Source of the DNA: Nematostella vectensis | Lineage: Eukaryota > Cnidaria > Anthozoa > Actiniaria > Edwardsiidae | Assembly (NCBI RefSeq): GCF_932526225.1 | Contig: NC_064048.1 | Span: 4,749,627 to 4,813,626, forward strand | Reading direction: 5' to 3' | DNA: 64,000 nucleotides | Shown here: piece after piece, positions 23,417 to 33,899 of the stretch | How the letters are laid out: every line of letters starts with the position of its first letter | Numbering within the stretch: position 1 is the first letter of the stretch | The notes under the pieces: model-generated | Databases searched by the model: none | Seen by the model: the letters and a program-made list of their open reading frames with translations, nothing else | Told to the model about the DNA's origin: nothing | Made by a program: the position numbers and the translations under genes

Positions 23417-25646
23417 TTACTGGAACCAAGCTAAGATGACTACAGCAAACACGAGCGCAAGACTCCAATTAAGGGACAATGCGCTGCTGGGAGCTGCGGT
23501 TGTGGCGCCATCTGGGCTTTGGGTGGTAACACCTGAAGAGCTGGAATCCAGGGACACAGAGGGGTCGTAGAGGATATAGCTGGTGAATTTGGGGGAACGA
23601 AAGGTGAAGCAGGTGTCTGCGCCAGAAGTATCAAGCTTGGGGAAACCTGCCGGCATGTCTTCTTGAGCACCGTCCTTATCGACCTAGAGACAAATAAAAC
23701 AAATTGCAAATGTTGAATCCCGATGACTTGAACCTCTTATGATGATTATGATGATAGTAATGACAATGATGATAGTGATGATGGTGATTATGTTAATACC
23801 TTGTATAAGGGTGATGATGATGATGGTAATGATGATAGAATTTGTGGTTTGTGTTATGATGATGATGATGATGATGATGACGATGACGATGATGATGATA
23901 ATGATGATGATGTCACTCTGATGTCACTCACTCCTCTCGGGATATCCATGACTATTCCATCGCCCAACTCTACTTGCGCAGGCTTTTTCCCACTTTCACT
24001 TCCAGCTGTCTTGTTCCCCTTCTGCTTTGATTTGACACAGATTGTGGAGTCCAGATAGCTACAAACTCCCCCTTGGCAGTTGTAGCCTGAAGTTCCACAG
24101 AATTTCCAACCTTCCACCTATGAGACAAAGTATAGTATTGCTGTAATTCAAGCATTGCTTGTTTACTTATTGTTGAGTAAGTATTGCTGTTGATCACACC
24201 CAAAGTGCAATCCCTTTTTGTCAAAATTAATTTTGCCGGCTGTTTTTACGGGGGTCTCTTAACCATGTGCTGGCTCCTCCCTTGGGGTGGCTATCATCAC
24301 TAAATATCTCCTGGTACATCCCTGAGTTAGTCATCGTAATCACTGCTTCTTTTACCCCTAATCCCTTAATACGGAACTTATCTCATCCCTGGGGTGGTCA
24401 TATAAATATAGAGGTATCACTGTTTCTCTAATCTTATTACGGAACTTAGTTAATTCCTGGGGTGGTCATAATATAGAGGTATCACTATTTCTCTAACCTT
24501 AGTACGGAACTTGACTCATCCCTTGATCCCTGGGGTGGTCATAATATAGAGGTATCACTATTTCTCTAACCTTAGTACGGAACTTGACTCATCCCTTGAT
24601 CCCTGGGGTGGTCATAACATAGAGGTATCACTAATCCTCACCTTGGTGTTGAACTTAACAGTGCCAGCCCTCACCACTGTTCTCGTTACCTCACACATAG
24701 GAGCCGTTTTCCTTGATGAGGTACACTGGGTGTGAACGTCGCCTCCACACTCGAAATGTAAGAGGATAGGTTGAAGGTGACTGCGCTGATATTCTTTAAA
24801 AAATAATGACACTTTGATAAGCAAGAATGTTCCCTGAATAAATTGAAACTTGAAGAGGTGTTTCGCCCCCCTCCCCCCTCTATAAAGAATGATGCCAATA
24901 TAAAAAGCTTATGGCTATGGCTTATACCAGAATTATTTAACTGACCGATGAACGGATGGATTGATTGGGTTCAAATTTTGCCCATATAAATTTGTCTATG
25001 TGTCTTGTTTTCTGACTCTCCTGTTATTTAGTGTATGATACGAAAAAAGTGATTGAACAAATAATTATATTATCATTTATAGGTTCGAGCCAGTTATTCT
25101 ATGGCTCTGTCTACCAGCTTTTTTGAAGCAGCACAGTTACAAGGGCAACAATGTTGCATCTGCACTAACCTAAAAACATGTCTCAACTACTTCACTGAAG
25201 GTAAAATCTAGTTGAGCGAAAAGGTGTTATAGTTGTGTTTCCAACGACGCTTCCATTAATATCACGCTGAGGCTTAAAATGTTATCAATTAAAATACAAA
25301 AACTTGAATAAATTAATGCTCCATAGATCCCAATTTTTCATTTTGATCCATACCCCTCATGGGGGACAAGTCCAAATCCAAATAACAACATAAACTAAGT
25401 ATATCCTTTTTTGATTCCATTGTACGTATATGCTTCAAGCAAACGTGCAATTATACCGTTTTGTTGCTAGTTTGCATTGGTTCAGAGAAAGCCAAAAGAT
25501 GATGCGCGATACCTCTCCCAGTGCGCCGAATGAGATCGCCACCCCTTCTGCTGGCGTCTTTTCCTAAGGGTAGATATTGATCTTGCCGGACTTTTCCATA
25601 ACTAAGACCTCTACATCGCCACGCGCAACCTTTTTATCAGCTGACA
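23417..25646 (-). CDS. SAARP/CARP-like GPI-anchored protein, 3' part
   Basis: Four exons join in phase: 25646-25513, 24785-24642, 24117-23932 and 23683-23417, giving 242 codons up to the stop; the 5' exons with the start were not found. Seen: a Cys-containing middle (ECGGDVHTQC), VKFNTKVEGWKFCG, a Lys/Gly-rich stretch, VELGDGIVMDIPRG, then MPAGFPKLDTSG and CFTFRSPKFTSYILYDPSV. It ends in a Ser/Thr-rich spacer and a hydrophobic C-terminus ending FQ, typical of a GPI signal. The order KFN-x-K-VEGW-FC, ELG-G, M-x-GFP and F-F-S-P-F-YDP is what I recall of anthozoan skeletal aspartic acid-rich proteins, which are secreted or surface matrix proteins. No Asp-rich block is visible in these exons. A TAG (about 25569-25567) interrupts the first exon, although the frame on both sides reads like the family. 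It may be a pseudogene, a null allele or a base error. Confidence 0.55.
23735..23915. repeat. GAT/ATG trinucleotide microsatellite
   Basis: An interrupted (GAT)n tract in the intron between the last two exons of the SAARP-like gene. The Asp-rich, Met-rich and Ser-rich open frames here are microsatellite translations. Confidence 0.9.
24370..24640. repeat. Tandem repeat, unit about 70 bp, 3-4 copies
   Basis: Repeats of ACGGAACTTGACTCATCCC, CTGGGGTGGTCATAATATAG and AGGTATCACTATTTCTCTAA. It ends directly at the donor site of the SAARP-like exon 24785-24642, so it is intronic. Confidence 0.85.
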
Positions 25647-26869
25647 CTGAAAAAAGATAGAAGTATAGTCAGTATATCCAAACTCTGGTCCCCTCCGCAA
25701 GCATCTTAAAGAGCAGAAAGAGAAAAAAAAAAAGGATCAGGTTTCCTGTGGCAAAAAAAAAAACGTGACAAACCGGAAAGGCTACCACTTCTCCTTAGTT
25801 CCTTCTCCGCAATTTCGCCACAGGTAACCCGTTCTTTCCCTCCTTTTCTTTACGAATTGCCTGCAGAGGAGGCAATCCGAGCAAAAGTGGATTAAAGTCC
25901 TCCGCAAATGAAAACGCTTATAATTGTCAAATTGTCAAAAGCTTTTACTTGATAACACAAAAGCAGACTAAAATAACATTTTCATGTCGGAAGAAGAGAT
26001 GCCATGGGAAAACTCCATACGAAGAAACCGTTGTCGTCTTAGGGGTCTGTTACCGAAAAATTTTAGTTTCTTTTCAGAGGCTTTTTCAATTCACTAAAAA
26101 GTGACACAGTCACTGTTTTTCTCTTTTGAATACAATTCATAAAGTTTGCGAAGCACCTGCGGTACGGTAGCCTTAAAAATGACAAGAATCGTGCAGGTTT
26201 TCCAAATAAGGAATATATGAGTTCCCTTATATGGAAGCGACCGCGTCTGGGTAAAACGACAATTTTTGGCTAAATTTTCTTGATATCCGATATCTAAATT
26301 ACAAGGGGTGGAAGTTTTTCGGCGCAACGTCCATCACTTTAAAACAATCGAGCAAGCTAGAATCTCAAGAAAAAAAAAATCAAACAAACCAGCATTGAAT
26401 AAAAGTCTTGAAGAAAATAAATCGAGCAAAGATTAACTGATGTAGAATTAACGAAGAAAGACTGGGGGGTGAAAAGAAGGCTTATATAATCCAGCGCTTC
26501 GCTTTATTTCAAGCCACAGTCAGCTGATGCGTGTAAGATTCCAACGGGTTTCAAGCGGTATATATGCAACCGACAACAATTTGTGGTTGCTTAATCTTAG
26601 CTTTGTAAACGCAATTCTGGTATAAACATTTTTAACTTGGGAAATATAATCTTTGTAATTGTGAGCGCTCTTAAATTTCCTAAAAGTTCTCAATTTGTTT
26701 TTGGTCGTCTTATCTTGTAGGGTATAAAATTTCGGTTAAAATACCTTCGACGACACCCAATTTGCTATCAGGGTAAGAGTTTCTGTTAACCACACCCAAA
26801 GGTGCTATTCCTTAGGGTTAAAATTTGCCGACGATCACCCCCATCTAAAGGTATAACCCAGAGTTACAG

Positions 26870-27170
26870 TCTTTTTTTATAAGAACGTATAATTTCCAGT
26901 TGAGGCTGAGCCGTTCTTATTTTTGGAGCATTTTAAGGCAGAAAACGTTCTTATCGATGTTCTTAAATTTTAGTGACCTGAAATCATATACACAAATGAT
27001 CAATAATAGTGTTTTAAGTCGCTAGTAGGAACACAATATGATTCTTCATTTTTAGAGCGATCACTCTAATGAAAAAAACATTTTTCTACTATCTGAGCCT
27101 CGGCATGTTCTTAAAATTTGGCGAAATCCCAGACTGGACGACTTTATATAAAAGGTTCCTATAAAAAAAG
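26870..27170. repeat. TATAAGAAC-type dispersed repeat, copy 1
   Basis: Starts with TTTTATAAGAACGTATAATT and a GTTGAGGCTGAGCCGTTCTT phrase, and ends with GAGCCTCGGCATGTTCTTAA and a TATAAAAGGTTCCTATAAA edge. The same start and end phrases occur at 29690-30210, partly inverted. It looks like a non-autonomous DNA element. Confidence 0.6.
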
Positions 27171-27404
27171 TGTATCTATAATAGACTTTCCTCTGGTCAC
27201 TCCTCAATTTGGTCAGGAAAATTTTATTTAGGTTGGCTATTATTTTATATTAAAATATTTTTATATTACACGTATTTATAAATAAATATATATATATTTT
27301 TTTATTTTCCCGTTTACCAAAACATCTTTATCAGCGGATTTTGTTTTTCTGAATGGCCTGAAAGAGCCTGGGGCGAGCACTAGCCAAACAGGCAGACCGA
27401 AAAA

Positions 27405-27600
27405 CGCGGCCTCATCGACGCGATCAACCAAGAGATCCATCGACCCAGAGATCTATCGGCACAGCGATCCATCGACCCGCCCAGCAAACCATCGACTCAG
27501 ATATTCATCGGCCTAGCGATCCATTGGCCCAGCGAACCATCGACCCAGCGAACCACCGACCCAGATATTCATCGGCCTAGCGATCCATTCAACCTCTGGC
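27405..27600. repeat. Tandem repeat, CATCGACCCAGCGA-type
   Basis: Short repeats of CATCGACCCAGCGAACC, with two exact occurrences of CAGATATTCATCGGCCTAGC inside longer units. Non-coding. Confidence 0.75.
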
Positions 27601-29040
27601 TTATCAGCCCCTAAAAAACAGACTTCATAATTAAATTACTAATCTTCTATTCTTAATGTTACTTGGAATTATTTTTAATTTTAGGTTTATTAATTAGGTT
27701 TTGTGCAGCATAACATTTATATCTTAAGTAAGTATTCTTCCGTAGCTTTTTGTCACTTTTCTCCATTTTTTTTTTTCGAATCCCAGCTGCCAGCTTTACA
27801 GGCATGATGCTAGGACAGGATGTATTCATTAATACAGCTAAGTAACAAAAATATAGATAATAGTAACCAATGAAAACTTGTTATAAAAAAAACTAAACTA
27901 GCTAAAAAAATAAACTAAAGTAGTCAGAAACTTTGAAAACAAGTAAGAGTGGTTTATTTCATTCACCCTTTGACAAAGTGGCTGGCACAAAACACTGACC
28001 AAAATTGGGCCCCTGACAAATGGACCCTTGCTAAAAATAAGATTTCAAGATATCAATAGGTTTTCTAATAAAAAAAATTCTTAGTTTCAATTTGCACTAA
28101 TTAACTCCACAGGGGTTTGTGAGAAATCTACTTAAAAATAGCTATTATTTGAATCTTAGATGATATTTGCAAAATTCAACAGCACAGTACTCATTATTAG
28201 TCAACATAATAAATGGGGAGTATAGAATGTACCATTTGACCTTTCATGAAATTATTTCACAGATAATTTAGCACTATACATGGAAGTGATCTTTTTTTAA
28301 TGACACACCGAGCCCTATTTTATGTTTTAGCACAAAAATAACAGATGTACATACCCTTGACACCCTGATGCTTCAATATGGGTCCATGGACCACCTCAAG
28401 GAGGGTCAGTGTTTTTAACAAACCATACCCAAGACATAGTGTCAATTCAAATAGAGTAGAAGCCACAACAACACAGTAAATAAGGTTGATAAAACTGTTT
28501 AGCCAATATTTGTAATTTTTACCAAATAACTTTTATTACCCTTTTATTGAAAGAAAATTATAAAAATCAAGAAAATCTAGTAGCGCAATGTGAAAGGAAG
28601 AAAGGGAATTTGGACAGTGTAAGCAAGTATGAAGCACATTCACTGGCAAAAGCAATATGCTTATGTATAGAAATGTGTTGTGAGCTGATATGGTTTTAAA
28701 TGTTGAAGAGAATAAAAAAGCACCTATTTTGCTGTAAAACAAAACTATAATTGGTTTCAATTCTTCAATGCTCTGTTATTGATGATACCTACAAATACAC
28801 CCAAACAAGTTTTTTTCTGGGTTAAACAACAACAAAAAATAAACCTACATACATATCCCACTCTACACCTGTGCATCACGAACTCCTCTATGAACGGCTT
28901 CACTCACACATTGCATATATACATACATATATGTATTAAGCTTAATAATCCTCTGGCTTCGGCTTTTCCCTTATAGTACTTACATTTAAAATACTCAATA
29001 AAAGATTGATTAATTGATTATAATATGGCTTAAATAGATT
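27601..29040. other. No gene recognised
   Basis: AT-rich sequence with short random open frames and no recognisable domain or convincing splice-flanked exon on either strand. Confidence 0.5.
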
Positions 29041-29045
29041 GTACG

Positions 29046-29092
29046 TTGGCTCCGCTTTTAGGCAGTGCCTAAATCTATATATTAATCTCCAA
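29046..29092 (+). repeat. Dispersed repeat R1, terminal fragment
   Basis: Contains only the GGCTCCGCTTTTAGGCAGTGCC to ATCTATATATTA end found in the longer R1 copies at 2908-3073 and 33061-33228. Confidence 0.7.
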
Positions 29093-29689
29093 AATGTTAC
29101 AGGAAAGGTCTAACATCTATTTCACAATGTAGGCCAGCAAAAATCCTTGTAAACACGAATTCCTTAAAGTTTCCGGTGGAAGTTCTCTCATAGTGGAGAT
29201 GATATAAAATTTGAAGAGAAGGTGTTGATGAGTACGCTCATGGAGAAAGGAAATTTTGTTAGTTATGGTAGCTTTCTTTTAATGTGCATCTTGCAAACAG
29301 AGGTTTTTCCTGGTAGTGTGTTTCGGTTGTACTTGTAAAGATATATTTATATCTAACCATCGACGCAGACCACAAGGTCTGACGCACACCTAGCAGACAG
29401 AGGCTGTCAGATGTTGTTTTTCCAACAGTTTTTTTGGTTTTGGCTACTCGAGCTGTAAAGTGTTAGAAAGAGAAAGACAAGCTCGCTTTATCAGTGTGCC
29501 AAATTTAATGATTATCCATGTATATTGGAGTTTCTATAAGGACAAATAAACGCTTATAGCCTTTCAAATGAAGTTACATTCACGTGAGCTCCTGAGGTTT
29601 TGAAACATAATTCTACTCAATGAAGTGTACTCTAGTTTTATTTATAGTTAATGTTGTCTCAAAAAGATAACACTCTTTGTTTTTGTTTT

Positions 29690-30212
29690 CTTTTTTTATA
29701 AGAATGTCTAATTTTTAAGGCTGAATATGTTCTTGATGCTCTTAAATTTTAGTGTATATAAGAATATAATATCGAATAAATTATTGGGAAAAGGTTCTTA
29801 TGAAAAAAAAGATTGTATTGCTATTGATCATTAGTGTAATTGTCTTCCTAATAATTCACTGAGTTATATTTTTATATACACTCAAATTTAAGAACATATT
29901 CAGCCGTGTCCCAAAAATAAGAACGGCCCAGCCTCAACTGAAAATTAGAGGTTCTTATAATAAATGCTAACCTTTGAAAGGAATTTGAGAGTTACCCAAT
30001 AAATTACTAGGAAGGCAATTACACTAAGGATCAAAAGCAATAATAATGTTGTTAGTATTAGAACACATTGATTCTGCATTTTAGAACGCATCAGGACTAA
30101 AAAGGAAATATTTTCTGCTGAGCCTCGGCATGTTCTTAGCATGTTCTTAAAATTTGGTAAAATCTCAGGCTAGACGTTCTTATAAAAAAAGGTTCTTATA
30201 AAAGAAAGAGTG
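29690..30212. repeat. TATAAGAAC-type dispersed repeats, composite copy
   Basis: Carries AAGGCTGAATATGTTCTTGA, its inverse (AAGAACATATTCAGCCGTG), CGGCCCAGCCTCAACTGAAAA, GAGCCTCGGCATGTTCTTAG and a TATAAAAAAAGGTTCTTATA end. These are the same phrases as at 26870-27170. At least two copies or a foldback appear to be joined here. Confidence 0.6.
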
Positions 30213-30366
30213 TTCTGGTCTGCATGACGATAAATGATAATTCTTGACGTTCCGCTAGATAAAATTCTAAACATAATTTACTCACTGAGCTATGCACACA
30301 GTAGTTCGGGGGCGCAGAATTTTAATTTTAGTAGTACTTGCCTTTCCATTCATAGTTTCTAGATGT

Positions 30367-30789
30367 CTAAACATTTTTGGGAACACGCACCAGAGTTATG
30401 GTTATTACCATTTCTCCTGCATTTGGATCTACAGACTCCGAATGGCTCACGGAATTCTCAATCATATCCAGAACCGCCGTCCCGTCGAGTTCCTCCACCT
30501 TGACAAACGAAGTTGAGAGAGTACGCGTGATACTTGGGCTTTTCAAACTGAACTGCATCATATTATCAGGGCAGGCTTTCATGTGCTCCTTGATGGCGCC
30601 AAGAGCATCTGTGAAGCTGTTATCGAGGAAATTATTGATAGCCGCCATTGCTTCTAATGACAAACTATCCAAACACGGAGGACGCAGATGAAAACCAAAC
30701 TGCTGTTTAGTTGTCCTGAATTTCTGGTTCTCCGATGCATTTCCAATGGTTCGCAGTGTAAGAGATGAGTTTTGCAGGATTGTTGTCAT
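30367..30789 (-). CDS. Orphan ORF of 140 residues
   Basis: An uninterrupted frame with normal amino-acid composition, no low complexity, and a Met in a plausible context at 30789. It has two parts: an N-terminal half containing RPPCLDSLSLEAMAAI, and a C-terminal part FVKVEELDGTAVLDMIENSV followed by a short beta-like end (VITITLVRV). The 'V-x-x-LD-x-x-x-VLDMIE' pattern reminds me of leader segments of transposon-encoded proteins in cnidarian genomes, but I cannot name the family. It could be the 5' exon of a decayed mobile element, a small host gene, or chance. No introns or neighbours help. Confidence 0.35.
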   Translation of the reverse strand: MTTILQNSSLTLRTIGNASENQKFRTTKQQFGFHLRPPCLDSLSLEAMAAINNFLDNSFTDALGAIKEHMKACPDNMMQFSLKSPSITRTLSTSFVKVEELDGTAVLDMIENSVSHSESVDPNAGEMVITITLVRVPKNV

Positions 30790-31015
30790 CGTGGCGGTAT
30801 GTGGACGTGTAATTTTGCTGGCCTACTGCTTATTTTAAACAGTGTTGGAGATGAAGCAATATAATCGGTAGGTCTCAGTCCCCCCAGGGAGAGGGGAGGG
30901 GGAAAATTCGCCTCAAGTGATCTTTAGAGCTAATATAGCAGGGATGGCTGCAAAACTGGTATATACATATACGACAAATATGATAAAATACGGTCGTATC
31001 TTCTCTATTTTCTTT

Positions 31016-31017
<2 letters not shown>

Positions 31018-31052
<35 letters not shown>
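31018..31052. repeat. (TA)n microsatellite
   Basis: About 16 TA dinucleotides. It is followed (31130-31270) by C-runs alternating with AAATCCAAGCCCAAAAA-like phrases, a low-complexity region with spurious open frames. Confidence 0.9.
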
Positions 31053-31055
<3 letters not shown>

Positions 31056-33060
31056 TGTCCGTATTCTTGAGTATTTGAATGATTGGGGATGGGCCGGCAA
31101 TTTTGCAAAACCCTGGGCTAAAAAAATTTTGCCCCCCGCCCTCAAATCCAAGCCCAAAAATCGTGACCCCCCCCTTTAATGACAGCCCCAAAAAATGTGA
31201 CCCCCCCCCCCCCTAAACCCGCGCCCAAAAAAAACGTAGCCCCCCCCTACATATTTGCCGCCCCCCCAGTAATTAATGACCGCTCTCCCTTACATGATAG
31301 CAATGAAGTTATCTATATATTTATCTATCCCTTAGGGTATTCTGGAAATCTGCTATCTCTCAGGATGTCTACCAGGGAACCGACCCCCCAAAATACACAT
31401 CACAATTCCTGTTACAGTTTAAGACTTTCTGTTCAATCGAATATCAATTATCGATCTATGTCAACTGTCAACTAAAATAAGTTTCAGAAACCTGATGATT
31501 CGTTTAATTTTATCTGCTTTCCCAGGTCGTATGATACAAAAAAATGGCCAAAAAGGGGAATATCGGGTATTTGGTCTTTCCTGCTACAACTTGCAGAATA
31601 AGTAGGGGTAACTTTTTGCCTAAATACATTTTATTTTCCTGTAAATTTTCCATTTTTTTATATCGGAGTGGCTGGTTGCCATGGACAACCTGTTTGTTTA
31701 CAATTTGTTATCGCTCATAACTCCGAGAATATTCACTCTTGTTTTCTAGTTTTCGATTTTCTTTTACTTGGGAGCCCTGTGTCTTCTGTAATCAATATCC
31801 CGGGTGAAAACAGCTGAAATTTAAACACATAGCTAAGAACTTTATAATACGAACGCTTTTCACAATCTCTCTCAAGAAAATGCCTAAATTTGCCTCTAAA
31901 TTTGCCTCTAGGGGAAACAGATACACTGGGAGTTTAAAAGCCCGCAGTCAAGGTGGAAATAATAAGGAAATTGACTGTACTGCGACCGAAAACCAGCAGA
32001 GCACTTCAAGCCATCTTGACGAAGCTGAAACCAGCATGCCGAAATCGGTTTCCCACCAAAAGCTAAGTAAATGCCAGAGCCCTGCTCATTGCCCACGGAA
32101 GAGTCAGAGCCAAGCATTACTGGCTTTCGCCTTGTGGATATGACAGTTTTAGCGGACATATTCGCTCACGTTAGATGCGGCGAGTGTGGCGACTTTTGCC
32201 TCGTGTTAGAGAACAAAGGCAATATAAAGGGCTGTGCTTCTCAACTAAGGCTCCCCTGCCAACGTTGTGACTGGAAGTCTGTTAATTTTACCTCCAAGAT
32301 AGCTTTGGCATAGGACATGCACTTCAAGCCATCTTGACGAAGCTGAAACCAGCATGCCGCATGCCAGCATCCTAAGAAATTTTCCACTGCCATAAATACG
32401 CCGCAACCCCCAACTGCGAGAGCGTTTAGGCAGAACAGTAGTGTCATTCTGAATCGTGTGAAGGAGGTTACAAAAGAGAAAATGTCTAAGGCTGTACACT
32501 GGTTCTGAAAATCCCACTGACTGTGGTGATGGAACCGGGTCAGTACGCAGCTTTTACAAGCTGCAATTTGATTGGGCAAATGAACAATATCCGCACCTCG
32601 ACACAAAGAACGAGAAGAATAGAGACAAAAGAACTACTTTGTAGAACAAAGATAATAGGAGACAAAGCAGCTGCGTACTTACTCGTGGAACCTGGCAAAG
32701 GAGAGAATGTTCTTCCCTTATTAATGGTTGTTTGACAGCTGTCAGCTGACAGTGAGGAGTATAAGAACTGGAAGCTTGACCATGTCAACTGCAAGGCCAA
32801 TTTTAGAGGCTCGGCACCAACCATGGAGCCAGAAGGTTCTGACCAAATTTTTAAGAGGTCAGTCCAGAAACATAATTTGCGATACGCTGACTTTTATGGT
32901 GATGGTGATTCAAAGAGTTTCGCCAAGGTTAAGGAGACATACCGTGATGACAACATCACTGTTGTTAAAAAAGAGTGCATTGGACATGTGCTGGAAGCTG
33001 AAGCGGGACAACCCTGGAATGGGAGGACAAGCTCACTGATGCACAAATAGACAGACTACA

Positions 33061-33228
33061 AAATTAATATAGATTTAGGCACTGCCTAAAAGCGGAGCCA
33101 GCATAAACACCTTTTGTGTTGACTGATCAAAGGTATTATTGGGGATCTAGGATCCTGCTCTCTACTGAGATTTATTTATTGTACCAACCAAATGGATCCA
33201 GGCCTTATTCAATAATTTAAATTAGCTC
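33061..33228 (-). repeat. Dispersed repeat R1, copy 2, inverted
   Basis: Reverse complement of the copy at 2908-3073 with few differences, including GGATCCAGGCCTTATTCAAT and GGCACTGCCTAAAAGCGGAG. It splits the transposase reading frame between the GDGDSKSF and YYGIAIRSN fragments, so it inserted after that element. Confidence 0.8.
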
Positions 33229-33452
33229 CGCTATTACGGAATTGCTATAAGGTCAAATGTAGGGAAAAAAGCTGAAATGAAAAAGGCAATTCTTGCCAGT
33301 CTCTTCCACTGTGCTTCTAGTAAGAAGAACAATAATTTAAATTAGCTCCGCTATTACGGAATTGCTATAAGGTCAAATGTAGGGAAAAAAGCTGAAATGA
33401 AAAAGGCAATTCTTGCCAGTCTCTTCCACTGTGCTTCTAGTAAGAAGAACAA
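33229..33452 (+). repeat. Direct duplication of 99-100 bp
   Basis: The segment starting AATTAGCTCCGCTATTACGG and ending TCTAGTAAGAAGAACAA is present twice, head to tail, almost without differences. It therefore arose recently, inside the decayed transposase. Confidence 0.9.
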
Positions 33453-33899
33453 CTACCACAGTGCATATTGCCCTCCTGGGGCCTCAAGCTGGTGCAAATA
33501 CCAGAGACTAAGCAAATCACACCAACCTCCACGGGGCTGGTTTCCCTTCGGAAATAATTGCCCAGCTGAAGCCTATCTATGCTAGGCTGAGTGAGGACTC
33601 TTTGCTAAAGAAATGTTTGCATGGTAAGATGCAAAATCAAAATGAGTGCTTGAATGGTCTGATTTGGCAAAGAGTCCCCAAGGAAGTTTATGTTGGTAGA
33701 GACATTTTGGAACTGGGACTACATCTATTGTGAAGCTGTTACAAGCTCTAGATATTGAGCCTGGGAAGTACACCCTAGATGGTTGCAGGAAGGAAAGAGT
33801 TCGTCTTGCTGACCACAAGGAGACAGCTGCTTGTAAAAAGAGAAGGAAGCTGATCAGAGGCTAAAGAAAGCAAAACGATGACAATTAAAAACCATCTGG

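Larger units (their letters stand above)
31880..33880 (+). pseudogene. Decayed Mutator-like transposase
   Basis: Fragments in several frames match, in order, the Mutator-like transposases common in cnidarian genomes. They are an N-terminal basic segment (31880), a zinc-ribbon-like part (FRLVDMTVLADIFAHVRCGE with later C-x2-C, 32071-32310), a middle part (32370-32480), and SEEYKNWKLDHVNCKANFRG followed by MEPEGSDQIFKRSV and LRYADFYGDGDSKSF (32745-33050). Then come YYGIAIRSN (about 33230) and CPPGASSWCKYQRLSK (about 33460), and a degenerate end (33570-33830). The GDGDSKSF region is the catalytic-core signature of the family. Frameshifts and stops separate the pieces. A 40-bp internal segment is repeated (32007 and 32327), an R1 repeat interrupts it at 33061-33228, and 99 bp are tandemly duplicated just after. 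It is inactive. Confidence 0.75.

Noticed and set aside
23739-24117. Asp-, Met- and Ser-homopolymer ORFs, tempting as an acidic domain of the SAARP-like protein
   Set aside because: They lie in the intron on the strand opposite the gene, or run past its donor site; a GAT microsatellite explains them.
32241-32606. Minus-strand ORF with GGCGVFMAVENFLGCWH
   Set aside because: Reverse shadow of the plus-strand transposase remnant, whose fragments match the family in order.
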